A stretch of 15,991 nt of DNA from DAOUEX01 sp034430235 (GCA_964478075.1 CAYZGO010000044.1:1-15991); one strand, 5' to 3'; shown: positions 6,640 to 14,597, numbered from the stretch's first letter. A program made the numbers and translations. The notes: generated from the letters alone by a model not told the origin.

Positions 6640-7764
6640 ATGCCCATTACGTACCGACCGTACAAGGTGAAAAAGATCCTCAACGCGAGTAAGCGTCCGG
6701 ACTCTTGGTTCTGGACCTCCTATTCAGCCTATCCCTACATCGGCTGCCAACACGGATGCCTATACTGTTATTCTCGTGAACGAAAGTACTGCCAATATGC
6801 CGATCCTGATGACTTCTCACGGGTTATCAAGGTGAAGAGCAATGCAGCGGAGCGCTTGCGCGTAGAACTCTCCAGGACATCACTGGGCATGGTCATGACC
6901 GGCGACTACCAACCGGCCGAATTCAAGTTTCGTCTTTCGCGACAGATGCTGCAAGTATGCCTGGATTTGGCTTTTCTAGTCTATGTGCTTGAGAAATCGC
7001 ACAACGTGCTGCAGGACATGGAATTACTACAAGCAATCAAGGCCAGGACGAGTGCTGTCGTAGCCTTCAGCATTATTGCCACGCCACAATCGTCTAACTA
7101 TGATCTACTGAAGGTATTTGAGCCAGCAGTGCCACGACCACACAGACGCTTTCGGGCCATGGAGCAATTCGCCCAAGCAGGCATTGCCACTGGCACGGCG
7201 TTGATGCCCACCCTTCCAGGCCTTTTCGACGATGACGCGAACCTGGAAGCGGTCGTCAAGTGGACAGCTGATCATGGAGGCACATTCGTATTGGCCGCCG
7301 CGCTGACGCTGGCTGACCAGCAGAAGGATTACTTCTTTCGTCAGTTGCATGACATCTGCCCGCAGGTTGTGCCTCTCTATCAGCAGCTCTATCCAGCGCA
7401 GACCTACGCGCCAGCCGACCAAGACTACAACGCGCGCATTGGGCTGAAAGTGGCCGAACTGTGTGAGAAGTACGGCATTCGCGACCGCCAGCCCCGTTTC
7501 ATCCCCGCTGGTGACAAGTGCGCAGTCAACAAACGCATCGCCGAGATGCTAGCTGACAAGACCTACCGCCTTGAACTGGCCCAAGCACCCCTATACAAGC
7601 AGTGGGCCTACCGCAAAGCCTGGTGGGCAATAGATGGTTTTCCCCAGGACATCCGCCTGGTGTATGAGAGAATGGGTCTCAGGGGGCTGGAGAGCATTAA
7701 GGGAGTTGGACCAAGAATTGGCGGGGAAGTGGAGGAACTGCTGACGCGACTCGACGGCGTCTAG
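6640..7764 (+). CDS. Radical SAM protein, spore-photoproduct-lyase-like, with C-terminal helix-hairpin-helix
   Basis: A 374-residue radical SAM enzyme. GCQHGCLYCYS (35-45) gives the C-x3-C-x2-C motif (Cys36, Cys40, Cys43) that binds the 4Fe-4S cluster and S-adenosylmethionine. The opening PYIGCQHGCLYCYSRE and the later barrel segments (VMTGDYQPAE, VLEKSHNV, FSIIATPQ) resemble the Rv2578c/SplB-like group often annotated as DNA repair photolyase. The C-terminus (345-371, GLESIKGVGPRIGGEVEELL) looks like a helix-hairpin-helix DNA-binding motif, supporting a nucleic-acid substrate. I start at ATG 6640 because GGGAG precedes it and homologues begin near this point; the upstream in-frame extension is low-complexity. 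Substrate and reaction are unknown. A DNA glycosylase lies 3 kb downstream, but the two are not one operon. Confidence 0.85.
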   Translation: MPITYRPYKVKKILNASKRPDSWFWTSYSAYPYIGCQHGCLYCYSRERKYCQYADPDDFSRVIKVKSNAAERLRVELSRTSLGMVMTGDYQPAEFKFRLSRQMLQVCLDLAFLVYVLEKSHNVLQDMELLQAIKARTSAVVAFSIIATPQSSNYDLLKVFEPAVPRPHRRFRAMEQFAQAGIATGTALMPTLPGLFDDDANLEAVVKWTADHGGTFVLAAALTLADQQKDYFFRQLHDICPQVVPLYQQLYPAQTYAPADQDYNARIGLKVAELCEKYGIRDRQPRFIPAGDKCAVNKRIAEMLADKTYRLELAQAPLYKQWAYRKAWWAIDGFPQDIRLVYERMGLRGLESIKGVGPRIGGEVEELLTRLDGV

Positions 7765-7820
7765 CCCGTTTTCCCCATTGCAACTGACTCGAAAGCCTTC
7801 TACGTTGTGCCAGATTCAGT

Positions 7821-7849
7821 TTGCCTGTAATCCAGACCTGGTGTAATAT
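7821..7849 (+). promoter_or_regulatory. Probable promoter of the ATPase-transglutaminase gene
   Basis: TTGCCT (7821-7826) and TAATAT (7844-7849) are 17 bases apart. The start of transcription would be near 7856, about 28 bases before ATG at 7884. The -35 hexamer equals that of the neighbouring radical SAM gene. Confidence 0.4.
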
Positions 7850-7883
7850 TAGATTGTGAACCAACCTTTCCAGGAAACGAGTT

Positions 7884-9971
7884 ATGGATCATTTCCACTT
7901 TAGAGGTCCCTTGCGAGCAGACAGCAAGCTCTTTGTCGGTCGCCAAGAGGAGCTGAGGCAGGTGCGCGAACTCTGCCTGGGCCCGCTCAGGTCTTATGTA
8001 ATCCTGGCGGGGGCCAGACAAACAGGCAAAACCAGCTTCCTCTACCGGCTACGAAGGGAACTTGAGCCGCAGTCTCCATCCATCCTAATCAATCTACAGG
8101 TGATCCCTGGCGCTGCTCCTTCTCGCCTCTTCAGGTTCATGGCCACGGAAGTGGTCAAGCAGTTGAAGCTTCCCTCTTTGTTACCCACAGCAGACGACGT
8201 CAGCAATGGACCCAGGTTCGAACGGTTGCTGTGTGAGCTGCCAGAAAAGATAGGCAAGGTCACCATACTCGTGGACGAAATGGGTGCTCTACCGCAAAAG
8301 ACCGTTGTACACCTGGCCAACGTGCTGCGCGCCGTATTCAGCGATCGTCTGCTCGCAGGATTCGAGGCGCTGGGGCGCTTTCTGTTCCTTCTGTCCGGCG
8401 GTAGCGAATTGCTGAACCTTACTACGACGGTGGTCTCACCGTTCAGCAATATCGCCACCAAGATCCGCCTGCCTGACCTGGCACCAGCGAAAGTCAAGAA
8501 GCTGATGGCCCTTGGCTTTGCTGGCACACCTATGAAGGTCGGCCTGCTCCACGACCTCGCCGAGGCCATCTACGAGCAAACGCATGGACACCCTTATCTG
8601 ACCCAACGCATGGCTGCCTACGTTGCAGAATTCGCTGCGCTGGAAAAGAGCCCGCCAGACCTCTCTTGGGTCATACGAGCACGTGACGAGATCATCCGCA
8701 ATGATGAGAATATCCGCCAGGTCTGCGATGCCTTACAGGATCCTGCCCTACTGGATGCCGCCTTCAAGACCTTGCAGAACCCTACACCATTCAGGCGCTT
8801 GAGCTCGCGGCAACAGAGGCTATACCTGCTGGGCATCATTCGCGACCAGGATGGCATGGCTGTGCCCCGAAACGCCCTGTACGCTCAAGTGATGCGTCAA
8901 CTGGCCGAAGAAGCTGGTATTGCCCAGGCTGAGGCCCCGTCACAGAGCATTGCCCCCAAGCTGAAAGTGAAGCTTCTGACTCCCATTGTCCCCACCGCCT
9001 TCTGTCACAACCTGTCCGCGAAGGAATTTCCACTTGTCCAGTTCACTATAGATAACAGGGCACCGACAAGCAAGCCCGCACGACTCTACGTCAAGGCCAG
9101 CATAGAAGGGTTCAGCGACGAAGCTGTAGCCAGCGTTACCCTTCCCGAAGGCGAACGCGCGGAAGTAGTACTCCTGCCCACCCTCCAGCTCGGCCCCTGC
9201 ATGACCCTCAACGAGATTCGCCCGGCTACTCTGCGTGTCACCGTGCGCCAGTTCGGCTCTGGCGATGAGCTGCTGCTGCTCGACCAGACGTACCCTATCA
9301 GGCTTCACGCCTACGATACCGCCTTGCTGGGCATCCGCGCGCCCGACGGAAACGTCGTTGACCTAACAGACCACCTCTGCGCCTTCGTCACGCCGCACAT
9401 GCCAGAGATTGAGGGTCTCCTGCGCAAGGCAGTAGAGTACCACCCACATCACCGCATCGCGGGTTATCGAGGGGCAAGCAACGCGGTGGAAGCTCGCTCC
9501 ATTGTGCGGGAGCAAGTGCGAGCCATCTACAGCGCATTGAAACACGATGCTGGCCTGGCGTACGTTGACTCGCCGCTCAACTTCGGCAAACAAGAAGGAC
9601 AAGTCACGCAGCGCGTACGGTTGCCTGTGACCAGCCTGCACGAAAACCAAGGCCGGGCCAACTGCGTAGACGGTGCGGTGCTGTACGCCAGTTTGCTGGA
9701 GCTGGCCAACCTCGAGCCGGTCATCGCCATCGTGCCAGGGCATGTTTTCGTCGGCTGGCGCACCTGGCGCGGGACCGACCAATACGACTTTCTGGAAAGC
9801 ACCATGACCCGTACAGATAACTTTGAGGCCGCACTAAAGGCAGGCAACCAACAATACGAGCAAGCTCGCGACAAAGGATACTTCGAACGCAGCCTGTTCG
9901 ACCCGCGCGGGTTTGCGCGGCTAATAGACGTAGCCGCCTGCAGGGCACGGCACATTTACCCACTCATGTAG
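7884..9971 (+). CDS. STAND-like P-loop ATPase fused to a beta-sandwich and a C-terminal transglutaminase-like protease domain
   Basis: A 695-residue three-part protein. Residues 15-250 form a P-loop ATPase of the STAND/AAA type: FVGRQEEL (17-24), Walker A GARQTGKTS (43-51, Lys49), Walker B VTILVDEMG (126-134, Asp131-Glu132) and a sensor-like LLSGGSELL (169-177). Residues 250-350 look like a helical/winged-helix segment (SRQQRLYLLGIIRDQDG). Residues 365-475 are beta-rich and look like an immunoglobulin-type sandwich. Residues 505-695 match a transglutaminase-like fold, with Cys594 in NCVDGAVLYASLLE, His620 in VPGHVFVGW and an acidic third residue (Asp635 or Glu638 in YDFLEST). STAND ATPases with such effector domains often act as stress or phage sensors that trigger proteolysis; that role here is inferred. 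The ribosome binding site is weak. It appears to be monocistronic. Confidence 0.8.
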   Translation: MDHFHFRGPLRADSKLFVGRQEELRQVRELCLGPLRSYVILAGARQTGKTSFLYRLRRELEPQSPSILINLQVIPGAAPSRLFRFMATEVVKQLKLPSLLPTADDVSNGPRFERLLCELPEKIGKVTILVDEMGALPQKTVVHLANVLRAVFSDRLLAGFEALGRFLFLLSGGSELLNLTTTVVSPFSNIATKIRLPDLAPAKVKKLMALGFAGTPMKVGLLHDLAEAIYEQTHGHPYLTQRMAAYVAEFAALEKSPPDLSWVIRARDEIIRNDENIRQVCDALQDPALLDAAFKTLQNPTPFRRLSSRQQRLYLLGIIRDQDGMAVPRNALYAQVMRQLAEEAGIAQAEAPSQSIAPKLKVKLLTPIVPTAFCHNLSAKEFPLVQFTIDNRAPTSKPARLYVKASIEGFSDEAVASVTLPEGERAEVVLLPTLQLGPCMTLNEIRPATLRVTVRQFGSGDELLLLDQTYPIRLHAYDTALLGIRAPDGNVVDLTDHLCAFVTPHMPEIEGLLRKAVEYHPHHRIAGYRGASNAVEARSIVREQVRAIYSALKHDAGLAYVDSPLNFGKQEGQVTQRVRLPVTSLHENQGRANCVDGAVLYASLLELANLEPVIAIVPGHVFVGWRTWRGTDQYDFLESTMTRTDNFEAALKAGNQQYEQARDKGYFERSLFDPRGFARLIDVAACRARHIYPLM

Positions 9972-10192
9972 CTTGCAACCTGGCAGACTGCCCCTCAGGC
10001 GCTCAATGGGTTGCTTCCCTTGCACTTCGATGCTGGCCGGGTCGTTCGCGCCGTATGCTACGCGCCCCCTGCTCCGCGTAATTCTGGCCCAGTTTCATAA
10101 ACAGAAGACAGTCGTCCTAGTGCGCAGTGTGACGGGCTAGAGTGTTACCTCTAGGATTGATGAGACTACACAGAATAAGGTGAGGAGGCCCC

Positions 10193-10618
10193 ATGACCAC
10201 CAGGCTTCAGCATCAACTGATTGAGACGTTTCACGGTGCCCCCATCGCGCGCTTCTTCGGTATGCGCCTGTCATACGACGAACAGGGACACGCGCACCTG
10301 CACCTTCCCTACAACCCTAATTTGGATCACGCCATGCATGGCATCCACGGTGGAGTGTTCGCCACGCTGTTGGACAATGCAGGCTGGTTCACCTCGGCAG
10401 CTCTGCACGACGGCCTTTGGGTTGGCACCTCGGAGTTGAGCATGCACTTGCTGGAGCCAGCGACTGCATGTGACCTGGAAGCAGAGGGCTGGATCGTGCG
10501 GCGTGGTAAGCGCTTCGACGTGGCGCAGATGAAAGTCGTGGGGAGCGACGGCGTGCTCTATGCTATCGGCACGGGTACCTTCGTAGTAGTCGAGAAAGTC
10601 GAGTTTGCAGATGCCTGA
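10193..10618 (+). CDS. PaaI-like hotdog-fold thioesterase
   Basis: A 141-residue single-domain hotdog protein. GIHGGVFATLLDNAGW (50-65) is the PaaI/YiiD-type motif, with His52-Gly-Gly and Asp61 as the likely active-site residues; TSELSMHLLEPA (79-90) is the usual second strand pair. Members hydrolyse acyl- or aryl-CoA thioesters in the cytoplasm; the specific substrate is unknown. GAGGAGG gives a strong ribosome binding site 5-6 bases before ATG. The 221-base gap upstream (9972-10192) holds no gene; it has a small hairpin CTAGAG/CTCTAG at 10137-10154. The glycosylase gene starts 43 bases downstream, so the two are probably co-transcribed, although no functional link is obvious. Confidence 0.85.
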   Translation: MTTRLQHQLIETFHGAPIARFFGMRLSYDEQGHAHLHLPYNPNLDHAMHGIHGGVFATLLDNAGWFTSAALHDGLWVGTSELSMHLLEPATACDLEAEGWIVRRGKRFDVAQMKVVGSDGVLYAIGTGTFVVVEKVEFADA

Positions 10619-10661
10619 GAGTCTGTACGTACAGCGTTGACCCACAGAATGGAGCGGAGCA

Positions 10662-11477
10662 GTGCCGGAAGCACCTGAACTGGCAATTCTTCAGCAGGAG
10701 TTGCAGGAATCCGTTGTCAATCGGCGGGTCGTGCAAGTAGAGATGCCTAAGCCCCAGGGCGGCCCTCCACTGGCAGAGATCAAGAAGCTGGAGGAAGCGA
10801 CAATCATTGCTGTGCGCCGCCGGGGCAAATTGCTCATACTGGACTTTAGCAGTGGGTACAGCCTGCTCATGCACCTGATGATGGTGGGACAAGTGCTGCT
10901 GTCACCACCCTTCAGCGGTGAGGCCAATGACGTCCGTCTGGTGATGTGCTTCGCCGACGGCTCCGTTCTAGGCCTGGGCCAAGTCGCACTCAAGTACGTA
11001 CATCTAGTGCGCGCAGACGAGGTCGAACAGCACCCTTCTATCACAAAACTGGGGCTCGATGTGCTCAGCCCAGAGCTCACTGCTGCCCGGTTCAAAGCAC
11101 TGCTGCGGGGCCAACGAGCGACAATCAAGGCTCTGCTGCTGAAGCAGAGCGTACTGGCCGGCATTGGCAACACTTACGCTGATGAGATTCTTTTCAGCGC
11201 GCGCATCCACCCCACCCGACGCGCCAATTCTCTGTCTGACGAAGAAGCCGAGCGACTCTACGCCGCCACCGTAGACACGCTTCGGCGAGGCATAGAAATG
11301 GGTGGTTCGTCAGAAATGGCCTTTGTGCACATAGATGGCCGGCGCGGTCGCTTTCAGGAACATTTCGCAGTGAAGCAACGGCGTGGCAAACCATGCCCAG
11401 TCTGCGGCACGTCGGCGGAGCAGATCAGAGTAGCCGGCCGGAGCACCTATTATTGCCTCTCCTGCCAAAAGGGCTAG
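10662..11477 (+). CDS. Fpg/Nei-family DNA glycosylase, divergent
   Basis: A 271-residue bifunctional DNA glycosylase/AP lyase family member for oxidised bases. The start MPEAPEL supplies the catalytic N-terminal Pro (after Met removal) and Glu; Lys56 in RRRGKLL, GIGNTYADEILF (167-178, Asn170), and a C-terminal zinc finger (Cys245, Cys248, Cys265, Cys268, with Arg260 in AGRSTYYC) are all in place. Two parts differ from textbook MutM: the usual HLRMTG is HLMMVG (71-76), and the DPRRFG-type void-filling loop is replaced by LGLGQVALKY (103-112). It is therefore a divergent Fpg/Nei protein whose lesion choice may differ. The GTG start (10662) has GGAG 7 bases upstream. Its stop codon shares bases with that of the convergent gene. 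Confidence 0.88.
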   Translation: MPEAPELAILQQELQESVVNRRVVQVEMPKPQGGPPLAEIKKLEEATIIAVRRRGKLLILDFSSGYSLLMHLMMVGQVLLSPPFSGEANDVRLVMCFADGSVLGLGQVALKYVHLVRADEVEQHPSITKLGLDVLSPELTAARFKALLRGQRATIKALLLKQSVLAGIGNTYADEILFSARIHPTRRANSLSDEEAERLYAATVDTLRRGIEMGGSSEMAFVHIDGRRGRFQEHFAVKQRRGKPCPVCGTSAEQIRVAGRSTYYCLSCQKG

Positions 11478-11490
11478 CCCGAAAGCCCTT
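11469..11490. terminator. Possible bidirectional hairpin at the convergent gene ends
   Basis: AAGGGCT (11469-11475) pairs with AGCCCTT (11484-11490) around an 8-base loop, overlapping both stop codons. On the minus strand TTTT follows, on the plus strand only CC-T-C. It is weak as an intrinsic terminator but well placed. Confidence 0.35.
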
Positions 11491-12796
11491 CCTCAGGTAT
11501 GAGTCCAGCAACCTGTCCAACTGCTAGTGATTGTGGGCGAGTAGACCGTTTGAGGCTGTCTACCAGGTCCTGACGGCTGGTCATTGCTGCTGCCGCATTC
11601 AGGAACTCCCTGAGTGAGGCACTCTGGCTTCTCAATTCCCTCATTTCCACCCCAATAGGACTAACCGAAGTCGGCTCATCCGCATAGGTCCCGTAAAAAG
11701 CGAAATAAGCCTGATTCAGCTTTCTGATATGGTATCCCTTAGATGCGAGATATTGCCGACGTTCTTCCATGAACTTCTCAGCCCGCTCAATTTGTCCATC
11801 AGCCAGAAACTCGTCAACTGCAATCCTTATCTCACGCATTTCACGACTAAAGTCAAACCCCGCTTCAGCAGTCTCTCCTCCCGTTTTTCGAGTTTCAGAC
11901 TGGGGATAATAGATCTCCAAGACCATCTCGGCGATCTCTTCACTAACAATGCCAGCCAGCGTCTCATTCATAGTGGCAATGTCATAGTTGCGGGATACAC
12001 CGGTTAGATCCAGCAGGTACATAAACCCGAGGGGAGTGAAGGCTAGATACTGGTGCAGCCATTCCTCGGTCGCCGTTGCAACAGTGAACTGCAGCGAAGC
12101 ATCATCGGCGACAAACGTGGGATAGGTGGCACCGAAGCCACCCAGCTCCACCACCAGTGCAGAAACCCCCAGCGCGTCCACCCTGGTTTCAATGTCCTCA
12201 ATTGCCTCAAGGTGAATGTCCTGAACCAGCATTGTTTCCCGCATACTCTCTATCCTGTCCCTGGGTGAAACGACCAATGAATTGGGCGGCTGATCCAGTC
12301 TGAAATTGACGGGCGGGAAAGCAATCTTCAGGCGCACGTACCGATCTGCCGGATTGAAGATGCCTTGCTTATTCAGCGTTTCTCTCACCTGACGTGCGAT
12401 GACCAACTCAACGGCATCTCTTAGAGCCCCTTTTCTCTGTTGCAGCCTCTCCAGCTCTTCTTTCAGGCCGGTCAAATCCCCCTGGCGGTTTCCAGCAGCA
12501 ATAGCATTTATCCCTCGCTCCAGGGTTCTTATCTCATCAGTCAGTGAAAAGTACTCTAATACCAGCTCTACGCCATCCTTATCTCCTGCCCCAGACTCAC
12601 CGTGATCTGTCAGCGGTTCAGCCTTATCCAGTATATGACTCAACTCCCAGCGAAGGATACTAAACCGGTAAGGCTCAACGATAGAGCTCAGGCGATGGTC
12701 AAAATCCGCCACGCGCTGGCAACCCGTACCAGGTAAGCTGATCAAGAGCATGCCCAATATATCAATCATCAGTATCAGTCTGTATGGCCGACTCAT
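11474..12796 (-). CDS. Exported protein of unknown function with degenerate zincin-like motif
   Basis: A 440-residue protein I cannot assign to a named family. The N-terminus has a hydrophobic segment (7-23) ending in PGTGC; Cys26 could be lipidated, but the lipobox lacks the usual Leu at -3, so a signal peptide or membrane anchor is equally possible. Residues 85-142 are likely coiled coil. ATATEEWLHQYL (240-251) followed 26 residues later by NETLAGIVSEEI (277-288) resembles the HExxH plus distal Glu layout of gluzincin metallopeptidases, except that the first His is Glu244 (codon GAG). The C-terminal part (330-400) is helical and contains RKLNQAYFAFYGTYA. The start has GAGGTGAGG just upstream. 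It is the only gene of its unit and converges on the glycosylase gene. Confidence 0.7.
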   Translation of the reverse strand: MSRPYRLILMIDILGMLLISLPGTGCQRVADFDHRLSSIVEPYRFSILRWELSHILDKAEPLTDHGESGAGDKDGVELVLEYFSLTDEIRTLERGINAIAAGNRQGDLTGLKEELERLQQRKGALRDAVELVIARQVRETLNKQGIFNPADRYVRLKIAFPPVNFRLDQPPNSLVVSPRDRIESMRETMLVQDIHLEAIEDIETRVDALGVSALVVELGGFGATYPTFVADDASLQFTVATATEEWLHQYLAFTPLGFMYLLDLTGVSRNYDIATMNETLAGIVSEEIAEMVLEIYYPQSETRKTGGETAEAGFDFSREMREIRIAVDEFLADGQIERAEKFMEERRQYLASKGYHIRKLNQAYFAFYGTYADEPTSVSPIGVEMRELRSQSASLREFLNAAAAMTSRQDLVDSLKRSTRPQSLAVGQVAGLIPEEGLSG

Positions 12797-12817
12797 GACC
12801 TCACCTCGGGGGTGAAC

Positions 12818-12909
12818 CCTCCCGCAGTTTCTAAACGCGTGTTCGACCTTTCCAGGGCGTTCGACAGACCAGCAAAGAGTTGGAAAGAGTACGGATAACC
12901 TGCGGGAGG
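12818..12909. repeat. Nested inverted repeats upstream of the exported-protein gene
   Basis: CCTCCCGCAG (12818-12827) is perfectly inverted as CTGCGGGAGG (12900-12909), and CTTTCCA (12848-12854) as TGGAAAG (12881-12887) inside it. Read as minus-strand RNA, the pair would form a two-stem leader ending about 21 bases before the ATG at 12796. It may be a regulatory leader or a short palindromic repeat unit. Confidence 0.45.
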
Positions 12910-12939
12910 ATCTACTTGATCACCCTCAGTGCAGCCCGT

Positions 12940-12968
12940 TTGTTGTTATCACCAAAATCGTGTATAAT
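12940..12968 (+). promoter_or_regulatory. Promoter of the tRNA-Pro gene
   Basis: TTGTTG (12940-12945) and a consensus TATAAT (12963-12968) are 17 bases apart, placing the transcription start near 12975, 6 bases before the mature tRNA. Confidence 0.65.
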
Positions 12969-12980
12969 AGCTGCTGCTGT

Positions 12981-13056
<76 letters not shown>

Positions 13057-13062
13057 GAAAGC

Positions 13063-13105
13063 ACGGCTGAGCACCGCTGAAGAGTGCTCAGCCGTTTCGT
13101 TTCTT
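13063..13105 (+). terminator. Intrinsic terminator of the tRNA gene
   Basis: ACGGCTGAGCAC (13063-13074) pairs perfectly over 12 bp with GTGCTCAGCCGT (13084-13095), followed by TTCGTTTCTT. The right arm overlaps the last codons and stop of the convergent pyrophosphohydrolase gene, so the hairpin would also lie at the end of that message. Confidence 0.85.
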
Positions 13106-14539
13106 GGCCTGCTCCCACAGCTCATCCAGTTCTGACAGCGCCAGGTCTGCAAGTTGCTGCCCGGGGGCAGCAACTTCCCGTTCCATGCCCTGGAAGCGCT
13201 TCTTGAAACGTTCGGTCGCCTCACGCAGTGTGCACTCTGCATCAATACTCAGCCAACGCGCCAGGTTAACCAAAGAGAGCATGACATCGCCCAGTTCGGC
13301 CGCCTGAGCACCCCCCGCCGCAGCTCCGCGCAGTTCCTTCCATTCCTCTTCAACCTTGGCCCACACGCTATCTATGTCAGGCCAATCGAAACCCACGCGA
13401 GCCGCTCGACGCTGCAGCGTCTGCGCACGCGCCAGTGCAGGCATGGTATCCGGAACGCCGGCCAGGATTCCTTCTGCGTGCTCATGACCCTTCTCCTCGC
13501 GTTTTATCCGTTCCCAGTTGACCAGCACCTCTTGCGCATTGGAAACCTGAACCTCCCCGAAGACGTGGGGGTGCCGACGCTTCAGCTTGGCCACGATGTG
13601 CGAAACAACGTCTGCCATCTTGAACTCCCCTAGCTCGATGGCAATCTGCGTGTGCAGCAGAATCTGCAGCAAGAGGTCACCCAATTCCTCTGTCAAGGAA
13701 GGCACGTCATCGCTGTCCAGAGCATGTAACACTTCAAATGTCTCCTCCAGGAGAAACGGACGCAGAGAACGATGCGTCTGCTCCCGATCCCAGGGACAAC
13801 CACCAGGGGCACGCAAGCGGGCCACGATCTCTTGAAATGCCGCTAGCGAGCCTGGTTCCGACAGGGGCGGCACGTATAACGAAGTCAGATGATCAATCTC
13901 CTCGCAACGATCCAACTCGTACAGCGGAATAACACGAAGCAACTCACCCTGTGTACCTACGGCCCTGACAAGCGTCAATGCATGGTCATCAGGGTAGGCC
14001 ATCATGAGCACGAGCTTGACATCTGCGGCGAGATCACGGCTGTAGAGCTGGCTGACGAGCAGGGGCAAATCGGGATTGAACTCGGGGTAGTGACGCATCG
14101 CCAGGGTCGTGGCATCTGCAATCTGCAAGCCGTCAAGCGGATCGAGCTCCAGCCTGGTGCAGACAGGCTCCACGAAGCTAAGCCCTTCCACGATGCGCAC
14201 CGCGAGACCACCGTGCTCAGCGAGGGCCAGAATGCGCTGCACCGAGGCTTCCCCCACGAGGGGATGACCGGGCACGGCGTAGATGATGCCTTCTGCACGA
14301 TTGCCCAACTCTACGATGCGCGAGGCAATCTCGGCATAGACCTCTTCAAATGTATCAGCACGCTCATAGACATCATCAAAGGAGTGGATGTCGGCTGACA
14401 ACGGCAGAGCCTCCACAGTCGGGTGTCGCCGCGTGCGCAGGTAGATTTCACTCGCAGTCTGCAGCACTTGCTGGGCCTCTATAGTAAGAAGGCCAGGGTC
14501 ACCTGGCCCCAGTCCAACGATCGTAATTCCTTTGGGCAT
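13088..14539 (-). CDS. YabN-type fusion: tetrapyrrole-methylase-like domain plus MazG nucleotide pyrophosphohydrolase
   Basis: A 483-residue two-domain protein matching B. subtilis YabN in layout and length. Residues 1-220 are a SAM-dependent tetrapyrrole (corrin/porphyrin) methylase-like domain, with IVGLGPGDPGLLT (7-19) and YAVPGHPLVGE (87-97). Residues 230-483 are MazG: GGCPWDREQTH (246-256), the metal-binding E-E-x-x-E at 265-269 and E-x-x-D at 285-288 in EELGDLL, and a second, partly conserved set at 397-418 (EEEWKEL, ELGDVM). MazG hydrolyses nucleoside triphosphates to monophosphate and pyrophosphate, cleaning the pool of aberrant nucleotides or lowering ppGpp. The methylase-like half has no established role in YabN. 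ATG at 14539 follows GGAGGGG and a promoter at 14570-14597. Confidence 0.93.
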   Translation of the reverse strand: MPKGITIVGLGPGDPGLLTIEAQQVLQTASEIYLRTRRHPTVEALPLSADIHSFDDVYERADTFEEVYAEIASRIVELGNRAEGIIYAVPGHPLVGEASVQRILALAEHGGLAVRIVEGLSFVEPVCTRLELDPLDGLQIADATTLAMRHYPEFNPDLPLLVSQLYSRDLAADVKLVLMMAYPDDHALTLVRAVGTQGELLRVIPLYELDRCEEIDHLTSLYVPPLSEPGSLAAFQEIVARLRAPGGCPWDREQTHRSLRPFLLEETFEVLHALDSDDVPSLTEELGDLLLQILLHTQIAIELGEFKMADVVSHIVAKLKRRHPHVFGEVQVSNAQEVLVNWERIKREEKGHEHAEGILAGVPDTMPALARAQTLQRRAARVGFDWPDIDSVWAKVEEEWKELRGAAAGGAQAAELGDVMLSLVNLARWLSIDAECTLREATERFKKRFQGMEREVAAPGQQLADLALSELDELWEQAKKRNG

Positions 14540-14569
14540 CTAGACCCCTCCACAAAACGGCTTGGGCGC

Positions 14570-14597
14570 ATTATACTCCAAAGCGCACCCGAGACAA
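14570..14597 (-). promoter_or_regulatory. Promoter of the YabN/MazG gene
   Basis: On the minus strand TTGTCT (14597-14592) and a consensus TATAAT (14575-14570) are 16 bases apart. Transcription would start near 14563, about 24 bases before the ATG at 14539. Confidence 0.6.

Noticed and set aside
6094..6683. Minus-strand open frames over the end of EIIC and the following gap
   Set aside because: Several overlapping frames in GC-rich DNA with Arg/Pro-rich products, partly antisense to EIIC, and no ribosome site or recognisable motif.
8042..8569. 175-codon minus-strand frame within the ATPase gene
   Set aside because: Ser/Arg-rich shadow opposite the Walker A/B region; no start signals.
13154..14398. 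Plus-strand frames of up to 169 codons within the YabN/MazG gene
   Set aside because: Antisense shadows of a clearly conserved two-domain protein.
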